Positions 1-7,738 of a stretch of 26,732 nt of DNA are shown piece by piece. Origin of the DNA: Prevotellaceae bacterium UBA7017 (GTDB lineage: Bacteria > Bacteroidota > Bacteroidia > Bacteroidales > Bacteroidaceae). The notes beneath the pieces are model-generated. The model worked only from the letters and a program-made list of their open reading frames with translations. It did not search any database and had not been told where the DNA came from. A program made the position numbers and the translations under genes. Position 1 is the stretch's first letter. Every line of letters begins with the position of its first letter. The stretch is from positions 1-26,732 of the forward strand of contig DJWZ01000137.1 in assembly GCA_002449535.1 (NCBI GenBank), in the 5' to 3' direction.

Positions 1-1
1 C

Positions 2-112
2 GGCTATAAAATAAAGGTTGGAGAAACAACACAGGAGACAATAGGCATTGATACGCCTGAGGATTTGGAAGCTGCAATAAGAAGACTAAATACAGAACAC
101 ATTTCTGAATGA
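2..112 (+). CDS. kdsB: 3-deoxy-manno-octulosonate cytidylyltransferase, C-terminal end (partial)
   Basis: Only the last 36 residues are present; the gene enters from the left edge. The reading frame ends in the pattern KVGETTQETIGIDTPEDLE followed by a short helix, which matches the C-terminus of CMP-KDO synthetases (the IDTPEDL segment is characteristic). That cytoplasmic enzyme activates KDO with CTP for the lipopolysaccharide inner core. The stop codon TGA overlaps the next start codon as ATGA at 109-112, so the next gene is probably translationally coupled to it. The identification rests on a short segment; related nucleotidyltransferases share some of this pattern. Confidence 0.72.
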   Translation, partial: GYKIKVGETTQETIGIDTPEDLEAAIRRLNTEHISE

Positions 113-864
113 ACCCTATAATATTAGAAAACTATATCACAATATTGCGTGCTGGGGCTTTTAAGAGTAAGGATAACGAAATCATCCCCATGTCGCTTTA
201 CAAATGGCATGTGCTGGAGAAAATGGCTCAAGAGCACCATGTGCAGGGCTTTCTGACTGACGGAATAAGAAACATCAAAGAGTCAGGGCAGCAAAATAGC
301 AATATTCCAGATATCGACATTATAGAAAAATCCGATACATCTGCAGAGGATACTCAAGACGTTTTCAATCCTTCAAAAGCTTACCTCTCATACAGCGCCA
401 CGAAACGCAAGTGGGAAGAATTGCGCGAGGAGGAGATGAGTGATATACACAATATCTCTGACGAAACGCTGCAACTTCTTGACATCATAATAATGAACGC
501 CGACTATATAATAGATTCCTCAATAAATATTGAAGGAATTCTACTACTCGGACGTTTTATACGCGAAAACAAGAAGGCAATTGATTATACGAAACTCAAT
601 AATTGGCTTTTGCAAACGCGGATGGTTACAATGGCTGATATGTTGGGGACTATACTAATTGAATTTTTCGATTTTTCGCAAGATGAACTTCCGTTCATGA
701 AGACATCAGTGAAAAATTCCGAACATATTTTTACACAGGCATTGGAGCACACCTTTAAGAAGCAACGGACTCCCCTATATACATGCTTACATCTTGCAAC
801 ATTGGAAACTCTCTATCATCGCTTCTCTGGTGCAATATCTGTTGTAAGAGACGTAGAAGAATAG
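109..864 (+). CDS. Unrecognised protein coupled to kdsB
   Basis: This 251-residue protein has no family that I recognise with confidence. It has no signal peptide and no membrane segment. It looks mostly helical, with an acidic, probably disordered stretch around residues 65-90 (many D, E, S, T). The N-terminal pattern of a hydrophobic helix followed by MSLYKWHVLEKMAQEHHVQGFL resembles the start of the Bacteroidetes nucleotidyltransferase-like family near polysaccharide genes, but no catalytic G-S-x-D-x-D motif follows, so the resemblance is weak. The start is set by the ATGA overlap with kdsB. It converges on the HAD gene with a 10-base gap. Its position between kdsB and an exopolysaccharide kinase suggests, without proof, a role near the cell surface. 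Confidence 0.7.
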   Translation: MNPIILENYITILRAGAFKSKDNEIIPMSLYKWHVLEKMAQEHHVQGFLTDGIRNIKESGQQNSNIPDIDIIEKSDTSAEDTQDVFNPSKAYLSYSATKRKWEELREEEMSDIHNISDETLQLLDIIIMNADYIIDSSINIEGILLLGRFIRENKKAIDYTKLNNWLLQTRMVTMADMLGTILIEFFDFSQDELPFMKTSVKNSEHIFTQALEHTFKKQRTPLYTCLHLATLETLYHRFSGAISVVRDVEE

Positions 865-874
865 AGTTGCAACT

Positions 875-1300
875 TTAAAAAGACCACCAATGTTTTTTCT
901 TAGGTGGTTCTGGAAGCGAAGCACTATTTTCCTGCAATATAACCTGTTCCCAAGTCAATCCCTCTTTTATAATACGGTATATGGTGCCCCAATCAGGGAT
1001 GCCTCCTATATTCCTGTCATCAATCCACATATCCACCTTCAGTTTTCGCGAGAAGTGCATATTGCGCTCAACATCTTCCTCAGGAAAGTCCTTATTAACA
1101 GCATAGAATTCTACTCCGCGTTCTCTACACCAGTTTACGGCGTCATCAAGCAGTTTCCCCTCCCTTACGCTCCATAATATAAGCTGATGCTTATCAGCAA
1201 TAAGAGCCTTCAACGTATCAATTGCGAAAGGACGTTCCTTCCCTATTGCAGGATATTCGTGTTCTACGATTGTGCCATCAAAATCTACCGCTATAGTCAT
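875..1300 (-). CDS. Small HAD-superfamily hydrolase (BT0820-like)
   Basis: This 141-residue protein begins with the HAD motif I D-F-D-G-T at residues 6-10, where the first Asp is the expected nucleophile. Motif II is the serine in LILWSVREG near residue 44. The metal-binding acidic end is DMWIDDRNIGG near residues 89-99. It has no large cap domain, so it is a minimal cytosolic HAD phosphatase of the type common in Bacteroidetes; the substrate is unknown. The C-terminus is a basic and aromatic tail (KKKHWWSF) whose codons form half of a likely terminator hairpin. It lies 37 bases downstream of the tyrosine kinase gene on the same strand and may be cotranscribed with it. The family call is firm; the function is not. 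Confidence 0.85.
   Translation of the reverse strand: MTIAVDFDGTIVEHEYPAIGKERPFAIDTLKALIADKHQLILWSVREGKLLDDAVNWCRERGVEFYAVNKDFPEEDVERNMHFSRKLKVDMWIDDRNIGGIPDWGTIYRIIKEGLTWEQVILQENSASLPEPPKKKHWWSF
883..908 (-). terminator. Hairpin overlapping the HAD gene 3' end
   Basis: The arms ACCACC (883-888) and GGTGGT (903-908) pair around a 14-base loop. On the minus strand the hairpin is followed by TCTTTTT, as in a Rho-independent terminator. The hairpin includes the last codons of the HAD gene. The stem is short, so confidence is moderate. Confidence 0.45.
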
Positions 1301-1337
1301 TACATTATTTATATATTATAAAAAACTATAAAACGCT

Positions 1338-3899
1338 TCATTGTCCTTTTTTCGTCTTTACAGAGTCATCGTCAGGATTGCCATAATGGCTGCTTGAATA
1401 TGATCCGTAGCCGTATCCATAACCATATTTACCATGACCATAGCCGCCATACTTACCATATTTACCATATCTGCCATAACCGTATGCATATCCATACTTT
1501 CTCTGTGACATGTCGATACCATTGATAGCTATACTTGCATTTGGCAACTTACCAGAATATGCAAGGTTATTAAGCATAGCGAAAGCCGATTTCTCGGTAT
1601 AGTCTGCACGAACGACAATCACTGAGACGTCTGCTATACGTCCAAGGGAAAGAGTATCAGATACAAGACCGATAGGAGCAGTATCTACCATAACATAATC
1701 ATATTCCTTGCGCAAAATCTCGAACAACTGATCAAGAGTGTTCTTGGAAATAAGTTCTGCAGGGTTAGGAGGTATAGGACCAGCTAACAACACATCAAGA
1801 TTCTTGTTTACGCCAGACGGAACGATTGCGTCCTTCACGTCTTGTTCCGTAATACTATGCTTACTCAACAATGTTGTTACACCTTTATCAGTCTTTGGCA
1901 GTTCGAACAGACTTGCCAAACGAGGACGGCGAATGTCAAGACCCACCATTACGACCTTCTTTCCAAGTAATGCATAGCTGACAGCAAGGTTACCTGTTAC
2001 GAATGTCTTACCCTCACCAGATGTAGAGGAGGTGAACAATACGACATTCTTGCCCTCTTCAAGCATAAACTGTAAGTTGGTACGCATACCACGGAAGATT
2101 TCCTCCATCTGGTTATTCCTATTTTCGTGAACGACAATATCCCCCTTCGTCTTATGGTGACTGTTTGCCACAGCGATGTCCGCAATAATAGGCAGTTTGG
2201 AGAGTTTCTCAACATCTTCGTGTCCCTCAATTCGGAAGCGAAGGAGTTCTATAAGAATAAGGATAACAACAGGAATTGCAATACCCATGATGAGTGCAAT
2301 AAGCAAAACTATCAACTTCTTTGGGCTCACCTTTCCCGCATATTCTGGTACATCAATCATCTTACCCTTATCAACTGTTGCAGCCAAAGAGATACTGTTC
2401 TCCTCACGCTTCTGCAGAAGCATAATATAAAGGTTTGACTTAACTGACTGCTCACGTCCTATCTCTGTCAACACGCGTTCTTGAGAAGGAGATTGAGACA
2501 ACTGACTAGAATACTTAGCATACTTGTCATATATAGTCTGACGCTCCATCTCCAGTTGGCGTTTTGCATGATCCAAAGAACGCTTAATGGCAAGATACAA
2601 ATCATCCAACTGGGTCGTTTTGATTTGTGCGGCAGGAGAATCTTCTGAAGCAGAACGTAACAACTTCTGACGCTCCAGTGCTATAACATTATATTGTGTA
2701 ATCAGAGATGCTGTTGCTGCATCAGACAAGCCTACATTAGATGGGAGTGTCAGATATTTATTCTGAGGTTGCTTCATATAATCCCTGATACTTTCGAGAA
2801 GAAGTATCTGGGTGTTTTTCGCCTTAACTTCATTGTCCGCCGCATCTGACTGTGTATATGAGGCAGCAGCATTCGCCATTGCATCAGGAATATTGTTACC
2901 ACGCTTGAATTGTTCTATAGCACCGTCAGTAGTTCCCAGTTCGACATCAATTTTCTTGATTCGGTCGTTTATAAACAATTCGGTACGACGAGCAATAATA
3001 TTTTTGTCTTCATTTGCCTGGAAATTATATTTATCCACAAGACAATTCAAATAATCCAACGCTCTTTCTACCACTACATCATTTAATGACAGATCTGCTA
3101 TCGTCGTAGTTTTTGATACGGGGCTGACACCGATTGTCTTCGCATATCCCATAGCCGTAATTCGCGGATTGTTGATAGAGGCTATAATATAGCGATTATC
3201 TTCCCAAGAATTTATATATTTGGCATTAGGCTTTATAGAAATACGACCTACAGAGGTAGGAATAGACATTGGCAATTTTCCCTTACGACTGAATGTACGT
3301 TTGCTCTTATCCTTTGTAACGAAAGAACCTTCAACGGAGAAATTACCACCATCATTGCGAGTCACCTTTACATCTACGACGGTTTCAAGTTTTTCCAAAT
3401 GCGCTGCATCCATATCGACTATGATTGGCACATTTCCATATATAACGTTATCCTTAACACGTCCTTCCCCTACATAGTCAACATAGAGTTTCAATTCCTT
3501 CACCACATCATAAGCCAACGTCTTAGAAGCAAGGATTTCCAACTCATTGTCGAATCCGTTAGACATCGTCATCATGCCTAAGTTCTCAGCAGCCTGAATA
3601 GAACCCAAAGAACGGCTACGCGACATACTACCCATATTATCATCATCCTTGATGAGCAGCTTGGCATTCACATTATACACAGAAGGTGTATATCTGAGGT
3701 ATATTGCGGCACAGGAAAGGCAAATAATAACAGAAAAGACAAACCATTGCCAATAAAGGACAATCGCTCGCACGAAGAACCCTATATTAAGGAAACTGGT
3801 ATCAAACTGGTCTTCCGACTGAAATTCTGAATGTGATAATTGCTCTTGTGATAAATTCTGAGGCATCTGTAGCCCGGTGTTATTTTGTTCTGTATTCAT
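1338..3899 (-). CDS. Wzz/BY-kinase exopolysaccharide co-polymerase and tyrosine autokinase
   Basis: I choose the ATG at 3899 (853 residues). An upstream in-frame ATG at 4079 would add 60 residues but lies upstream of the promoter seen at 3920-3952. Membrane segments lie near residues 45-67 and 529-550, flanking a periplasmic Wzz-type region with a long coiled coil. The cytoplasmic C-terminus has Walker A SGEGKT (Lys 631), the A' motif VVMVGLDIRRP and Walker B VMVDTAPI (Asp 739). The tail, residues 801-840, contains 14 tyrosines spaced by glycines. In this family the tail is autophosphorylated and controls polymer chain length and export with an outer-membrane partner, which is not encoded in the window. 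The promoter and short leader fit the chosen start. Confidence 0.93.
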   Translation of the reverse strand: MNTEQNNTGLQMPQNLSQEQLSHSEFQSEDQFDTSFLNIGFFVRAIVLYWQWFVFSVIICLSCAAIYLRYTPSVYNVNAKLLIKDDDNMGSMSRSRSLGSIQAAENLGMMTMSNGFDNELEILASKTLAYDVVKELKLYVDYVGEGRVKDNVIYGNVPIIVDMDAAHLEKLETVVDVKVTRNDGGNFSVEGSFVTKDKSKRTFSRKGKLPMSIPTSVGRISIKPNAKYINSWEDNRYIIASINNPRITAMGYAKTIGVSPVSKTTTIADLSLNDVVVERALDYLNCLVDKYNFQANEDKNIIARRTELFINDRIKKIDVELGTTDGAIEQFKRGNNIPDAMANAAASYTQSDAADNEVKAKNTQILLLESIRDYMKQPQNKYLTLPSNVGLSDAATASLITQYNVIALERQKLLRSASEDSPAAQIKTTQLDDLYLAIKRSLDHAKRQLEMERQTIYDKYAKYSSQLSQSPSQERVLTEIGREQSVKSNLYIMLLQKREENSISLAATVDKGKMIDVPEYAGKVSPKKLIVLLIALIMGIAIPVVILILIELLRFRIEGHEDVEKLSKLPIIADIAVANSHHKTKGDIVVHENRNNQMEEIFRGMRTNLQFMLEEGKNVVLFTSSTSGEGKTFVTGNLAVSYALLGKKVVMVGLDIRRPRLASLFELPKTDKGVTTLLSKHSITEQDVKDAIVPSGVNKNLDVLLAGPIPPNPAELISKNTLDQLFEILRKEYDYVMVDTAPIGLVSDTLSLGRIADVSVIVVRADYTEKSAFAMLNNLAYSGKLPNASIAINGIDMSQRKYGYAYGYGRYGKYGKYGGYGHGKYGYGYGYGSYSSSHYGNPDDDSVKTKKGQ

Positions 3900-3919
3900 A
3901 ATTCTAAAACTTTTGGGCA

Positions 3920-3952
3920 CAAAAGTAATATTTTTTTTATAACCACAACAAA
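3920..3952 (-). promoter_or_regulatory. Bacteroidetes-type promoter of the tyrosine kinase gene
   Basis: Read on the minus strand, TTTG (3949-3952) is followed after 21 bases by TACTTTTG (3920-3927), matching the Bacteroidetes -33/-7 consensus TTTG and TAnnTTTG. Transcription would begin about a dozen bases before the ATG at 3899. This argues against the longer in-frame start at 4079. Confidence 0.7.
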
Positions 3953-3987
3953 TTATGGTGATGTTTATTAAAAAATTATCATTTTTT

Positions 3988-4029
3988 TTGACATAAAGTA
4001 TGTTTTTCCATATTATTTTGCTATCTTTG
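3988..4029 (+). promoter_or_regulatory. Promoter region of the zapA-rny operon
   Basis: Two overlapping signals are visible. TTGACA (3988-3993) and TATTAT (4011-4016) are separated by 17 bases, as in a classical sigma-70 promoter. TATCTTTG (4022-4029) matches the Bacteroidetes -7 box but has no TTTG at the right distance. If the second is used, the mRNA would start only a few bases before the ATG at 4039. Confidence 0.5.
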
Positions 4030-4038
4030 CGTCCAATT

Positions 4039-4647
4039 ATGGGAATATTTTCATTTTTTAGGAAGAAAGAAGACAACATAAAAGTCGGTGGTATGCAGGA
4101 TTACATGATGCTGGTCCGTGTGTATTTTCAGTCAGCTATAGCATCCCAGGTAGGCATCAACAATCTCGCTATGCTTCCCGACCTTCGTGTTTTCAAATCA
4201 ACATTTAAGGTGCGTACAGAGCACAACAAATTGGGTATTGGAGAAAAGACAGCGTGCAAAAAGATGCTGAAAAGCATGTATGGCATGAATGATAATTTCT
4301 TTAAGGAAATAGACAAGAGTATCTCCAAGAATTGCCATAAGCTTCAAGATGTTCAGACTTATATGTATCAGTTCCAAGGGTTTACTCAAGACATCATGAT
4401 GCTTATGGGTAATCTGATGAAATTCAAGATGCGCCTGCCTTCATTTTTTAAGAAAGCTATCTATGCCATGACAGAGAAGACCGTGACAGAGATATTTACC
4501 AAGAATGATTATTCTGACCCTGGAACTCTGAAAACAGTAGCCTCTGTACGCAAGTACAACCAACGTTTAGGTTTTACGCAACAGTGGATAACAGACTTTG
4601 TTTATCAGGTTGTGATGCTGGCAAAGAAAGAAAAGCCACAGGAGTAA
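4039..4647 (+). CDS. Conserved Bacteroidetes protein of unknown function, first gene of the zapA-rny operon
   Basis: The protein has 202 residues from the ATG at 4039. An in-frame ATG at 4000 would add 13 residues but lies upstream of the -7 box at 4022-4029, so I reject it. It starts MGIFSFFRKKED, has no signal peptide or membrane helix, and is rich in Met, Lys and Phe with a predicted helical fold. I recall similar proteins beginning MGxF-FxKK in the same position in other Bacteroidetes, but know no function for them. Its stop TAA abuts the next ATG (TAAATG), inside a GGAG-containing context, so the genes are probably coupled. Context points to cell division or RNA metabolism; no catalytic motif is visible. 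Confidence 0.85.
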   Translation: MGIFSFFRKKEDNIKVGGMQDYMMLVRVYFQSAIASQVGINNLAMLPDLRVFKSTFKVRTEHNKLGIGEKTACKKMLKSMYGMNDNFFKEIDKSISKNCHKLQDVQTYMYQFQGFTQDIMMLMGNLMKFKMRLPSFFKKAIYAMTEKTVTEIFTKNDYSDPGTLKTVASVRKYNQRLGFTQQWITDFVYQVVMLAKKEKPQE

Positions 4648-4926
4648 ATGGACATCAAGGTCTTTGCCTCTAAAGTACGCCAACTGATACTTCAACTGAA
4701 AGAGCTGAAGGAGAAGAATGCTGACCTTGAGGCAACCATTCAAAGGCTTAAGGAGGAAAATTCCCAGACCACTCAATCGCTGAAGGCTCTGCAAATGGAA
4801 TACAATTCCCTTATCATGGGAAAAGTCCTCCGCATTACCGACAACGATTTGGAGACATCAAAGCAACGTATAAACAACATGATACGCACTGTTGACAGAT
4901 GTATCACAATATTGAGTGAGAAGTGA
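4648..4926 (+). CDS. ZapB-like coiled-coil protein upstream of zapA
   Basis: This 92-residue protein is almost entirely a heptad coiled coil (LKELKEKNADLEATIQRLKE, around residues 17-36), followed by a short helical tail containing RINNMIRTVDRCI. Small coiled-coil proteins encoded next to ZapA (ZapB in gamma-proteobacteria, ZauP in Caulobacter) bind ZapA and help organise the FtsZ ring. Position, size and fold support the same role here, although sequence identity to ZapB cannot be claimed. It starts right after the preceding stop and overlaps zapA by the four bases GTGA (4923-4926), indicating coupled translation. Confidence 0.8.
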   Translation: MDIKVFASKVRQLILQLKELKEKNADLEATIQRLKEENSQTTQSLKALQMEYNSLIMGKVLRITDNDLETSKQRINNMIRTVDRCITILSEK

Positions 4927-5204
4927 AACAACACATTACATTAAACATACACGATACGGTAATCTCCATCATGGTTCCACAGGAAGAGGAGGCAAGATAT
5001 CGTCAGGCTGGTATCCTTATAAACGAAAGGCTAAATACCTACTTTCAATATTATAAGGAATCCAAAAGCAGTAAAGAAATATTTATTTACGCAATGATTG
5101 ACATTGCACTCAAATATATAAACGAAACAAAAAGAAATGACACAAAACCAATTATAAACATTTTAGAAGAACTCAACAAAGAAATAGAAGACAACTTAAA
5201 ATAA
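4923..5204 (+). CDS. zapA: Cell division protein ZapA
   Basis: The protein has 93 residues, close to the usual ZapA length. The N-terminal half is a beta-hairpin type domain (ITLNIHDTVISIMVPQEEE) and the C-terminal half a long helix (IFIYAMIDIALKYINE), matching the ZapA layout of a globular head and coiled-coil tail. ZapA is a cytoplasmic protein that cross-links FtsZ filaments at midcell. The start is GTG at 4923, fixed by the GTGA overlap with the coiled-coil gene. RNase Y follows after an 18-base gap, an order common in Bacteroidetes. The short gap leaves no room for the 6S RNA found beside zapA in some bacteria. Confidence 0.9.
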   Translation: MKQHITLNIHDTVISIMVPQEEEARYRQAGILINERLNTYFQYYKESKSSKEIFIYAMIDIALKYINETKRNDTKPIINILEELNKEIEDNLK

Positions 5205-5222
5205 ATCTTTAGATTATACACA

Positions 5223-6755
5223 ATGATTCTTACATTAGTAATACTCGCAGCGCTGATAATAGGCGGACTATGCGGATACTTGATTTTCAGATATGTTATC
5301 AAGTTCAAATATAACGAGATGCTTGCCAATGCAGAAAAGGCATCGGAGGTTATAAAGGAAAAGAAACTCCTGGAAGTAAAGGAGAAGTTTATTAACAAGA
5401 AGGCGGAACTGGAGCAAGAGATACAACAACGCAACCAAAAGATGCAACAGGCTGAGAACCAGCTGAAGCAGCGTGAAATGACCCTCAACCAACGCCAGGA
5501 AGAAAACAACAAGCACAAACAGGAACTTTCGCAGTTACAAAGCCGTCTTGACACCCAGCGCAATGCTTTGGCAGTAAAGGAGCAAGATTTGGAGTCCATG
5601 ATGCATAAGGAGAGAGAAAAACTTGAACAGCTATCCGGTCTGTCATCCGAAGAAGCCAAGAACCGCCTTATTGAAAGCATGAAAGACGAAGCGCGTACCA
5701 ACGCCCAGTCTTACATCAACGAGATAATGGACGAGGCTAAGATAAATGCCAACAACGAAGCCCGTAAGATTGTCATCAAGACCATTCAAAGAGTTGCTAC
5801 AGAAGTTGCCGGTGAGAATTCTGTTTCTGTCTTCCATATTGAGAATGATGACGTGAAGGGACGTATTATCGGACGTGAAGGACGCAACATCCGTGCTCTC
5901 GAAGCTGCCTGTGGAGTTGAAATCGTTGTAGATGACACCCCTGAAGCTATCGTTATTTCTGCCTTTGACCCTATACGTCGTGAAACCTGTAGATTGTCAT
6001 TGCACCAGCTCGTTGCCGACGGTCGTATTCACCCTGCACGCATTGAGGAGGTCGTTGCAAAGGTGAAGAAGCAATTGGAACAAGAGGTCATTGAAACAGG
6101 TAAACGTACTGCCATCGACCTTGGAATACACGGACTACACCCTGAACTGATTCGCATTATCGGCAAGATGAAATATCGTTCATCTTACGGTCAGAACCTT
6201 CTGCAACATGCTCGTGAGACAGCAAACCTTTGTGCGGTAATGGCTGCAGAATTAGGTCTTAACGCGAAGAAGGCAAAGCGTGCCGGACTTTTACACGATA
6301 TCGGCAAGGTGCCTGACGAGGACCTCGAGATGCCACACGCACTTTATGGCGCAAAGATTGCTGCACAATACAAAGAGAAGCCAGAAATATGCAATGCCAT
6401 CGGAGCGCACCATGACGAGATGGAGATGGAGACTCTCATTGCTCCTATCGTACAGATTTGTGACGCCATTAGCGGAGCACGTCCCGGAGCCCGCCGCGAG
6501 ATTGTCGAGGCATATATCAAGCGCCTTAATGACCTTGAGGCTATTGCGATGTCTTACCCTGGAGTACAAAAGACATACGCTATACAAGCGGGACGTGAGT
6601 TGCGTGTCATCGTAGGTGCAGACAAGATTACAGATGCGGAAATCGAGACTCTGTCCAATGACATCGCCACAAAGATTCAGAACGAGATGACATATCCAGG
6701 TCAGGTAAAGATTACCGTGATTCGTGAAACGCGTTCTGTAGCATACGCAAAATAA
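5223..6755 (+). CDS. rny: Ribonuclease Y
   Basis: This 510-residue protein has every part of RNase Y in order. There is an N-terminal membrane anchor (residues 2-25), a long charged coiled coil (about 30-150), a KH RNA-binding motif GRIIGREGRNIR (213-224), and an HD metal-dependent phosphodiesterase domain with the HD pair at 358-359 in LLHDIGK. A C-terminal domain follows. The enzyme makes endonucleolytic cuts that start mRNA decay and acts at the inner face of the membrane. It lies 18 bases after zapA. Its TAA is only 5 bases before the first possible start of the LolA-like gene, so the downstream genes are probably on the same mRNA. Length and motifs are ordinary for the family. Confidence 0.97.
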   Translation: MILTLVILAALIIGGLCGYLIFRYVIKFKYNEMLANAEKASEVIKEKKLLEVKEKFINKKAELEQEIQQRNQKMQQAENQLKQREMTLNQRQEENNKHKQELSQLQSRLDTQRNALAVKEQDLESMMHKEREKLEQLSGLSSEEAKNRLIESMKDEARTNAQSYINEIMDEAKINANNEARKIVIKTIQRVATEVAGENSVSVFHIENDDVKGRIIGREGRNIRALEAACGVEIVVDDTPEAIVISAFDPIRRETCRLSLHQLVADGRIHPARIEEVVAKVKKQLEQEVIETGKRTAIDLGIHGLHPELIRIIGKMKYRSSYGQNLLQHARETANLCAVMAAELGLNAKKAKRAGLLHDIGKVPDEDLEMPHALYGAKIAAQYKEKPEICNAIGAHHDEMEMETLIAPIVQICDAISGARPGARREIVEAYIKRLNDLEAIAMSYPGVQKTYAIQAGRELRVIVGADKITDAEIETLSNDIATKIQNEMTYPGQVKITVIRETRSVAYAK

Positions 6756-6766
6756 TAATAATGATT

Positions 6767-7300
6767 ATGAAAAAACTGTCTTTTATTATATCCTTCGCCC
6801 TTGCTGCCACAATAACCTTTGCCCAAACGACAGCAACAGCCACAAGAGTAGTGAATAAGGGCAAGAAGACAACGACCACTGCCGGTACCTTATACGCGAA
6901 GAAAGCATCTAAGGTTGCTATCATCACAGGCAAAGACGCTCTCATCATGAACGGCACTGCCTTCACCATGAAGAAGGGACCACTGAAAGCCAAGACCGAT
7001 GCCACAAAGGACATGCAGTACAGGACATTCCACGACGTCTTGGAGAACATACTGCTCGGAGGAAATACCGACGTGTCAAAATATTCTGACACGAAAATCA
7101 CCAAGTCCAATGGTAACACCGTCTATACGATTACCCCAAGTGCCGGCAACAAGAAACTGATGTTCACATCCTTTGTGCTTACCGTCTCTGGCAAGGAACT
7201 GAAGTCTATCCGTCTCAACCAACGCAACGGTCACTATACGGACTATCTGTTTTCCGATTACAAGACTGGTGTAACAATCGACGACAAGGTCTTCAAATGA
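6767..7300 (+). CDS. LolA-like periplasmic lipid/lipoprotein carrier
   Basis: From the preferred ATG at 6767 the protein has 177 residues; an ATG two codons earlier (6761) is possible. MKKLSFIISFALAATITFAQ is a clear signal peptide with cleavage likely before Gln. The mature protein shows a LolA-type pattern: GTLYAKKASKVAI, then IMNGTAFTM, and a final strand set with RLNQRNGHYTDYLFSDYKTGV. LolA-fold proteins shuttle hydrophobic molecules across the periplasm. The stop overlaps the thioesterase start as ATGA, so the two work as a pair. A thioesterase plus LolA-like pair is typical of aryl-polyene loci (ApeK/ApeL in E. coli), so this is a more likely role than general lipoprotein sorting. Family confidence is good, role inferred. 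Confidence 0.8.
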   Translation: MKKLSFIISFALAATITFAQTTATATRVVNKGKKTTTTAGTLYAKKASKVAIITGKDALIMNGTAFTMKKGPLKAKTDATKDMQYRTFHDVLENILLGGNTDVSKYSDTKITKSNGNTVYTITPSAGNKKLMFTSFVLTVSGKELKSIRLNQRNGHYTDYLFSDYKTGVTIDDKVFK

Positions 7301-7707
7301 AGAATATAGTCCGCATCCCTGTCAAATTCTCTGAGCTGGACCCGATGTTCAGGGTCTGGCACGGGAATTACGTAAAATACTTCGAAGACGGTCGTGAGGC
7401 CTTCGGAAAGGAATTTCCTGGATGCGACTATGGCATTATGATGCAAACCGGCATCACTGCCCCTATATATGATTTGAAGATTAAATACCTTGCGCCTCTC
7501 AGCATGAACGATGTTGCTGTCATTCACACGACATACGTTCCCAAACATGGGGCACGATTAGACTACAAATACGAAATCTACCGGGAAAGCGACGGCATGT
7601 TATGCTGCACAGGCTCTACCACACAGCTATTTATTGACCCGCAAGGCAATCAGCTGCTTGAAGAACCTGATTTCTATCTTGAGTGGAAAAAGAAAAATAG
7701 TCTTTAG
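7297..7707 (+). CDS. Hotdog-fold thioesterase (4HBT/YbgC type), ApeK-like
   Basis: This 136-residue protein has the single hotdog domain of 4-hydroxybenzoyl-CoA/acyl-CoA thioesterases. FSELDPMFRVWHGNYVKYFED (from residue 11) corresponds to the YbgC signature, with Asp 15 as the likely catalytic residue and the WHGNYV helix. It would hydrolyse an acyl thioester in the cytoplasm. The start overlaps the LolA-like stop (ATGA). Pairing with a LolA-like gene recalls ApeK-ApeL of aryl-polyene pathways, where the thioesterase is an editing or release enzyme. A menaquinone-type (DHNA-CoA) thioesterase is the main alternative. It is the last gene of the operon; its stop codon lies inside the terminator stem. 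Confidence 0.82.
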   Translation: MKNIVRIPVKFSELDPMFRVWHGNYVKYFEDGREAFGKEFPGCDYGIMMQTGITAPIYDLKIKYLAPLSMNDVAVIHTTYVPKHGARLDYKYEIYRESDGMLCCTGSTTQLFIDPQGNQLLEEPDFYLEWKKKNSL

Positions 7708-7738
7708 GGGATGTTCCTAAAGACTATTTTTTTTATAT
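7694..7738. terminator. Bidirectional Rho-independent terminator between thioesterase and aroC
   Basis: A perfect 15-bp stem (7694-7708 with 7716-7730) encloses a 7-base loop and is followed by a run of Ts on the plus strand. The minus strand after the stem also reads T-rich, so it probably ends both the thioesterase operon and the slyD-aroC unit. The thioesterase stop codon (7705-7707) sits in the stem, and the aroC stop lies at the other edge. Confidence 0.88.

Noticed and set aside
3900..4079. 60-residue N-terminal extension of the tyrosine kinase
   Set aside because: The extension starts upstream of the promoter at 3920-3952 and overlaps the divergent gene. The ATG at 3899 fits the promoter.
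5205..5222. Possible 6S RNA between zapA and rny
   Set aside because: The gap is only 18 bases, too short for an RNA gene.
5087..5701. A 204-codon minus-strand frame opposite zapA/rny
   Set aside because: The sequence is Ser/Cys/Phe-rich low complexity, the antisense image of the RNase Y coiled coil.
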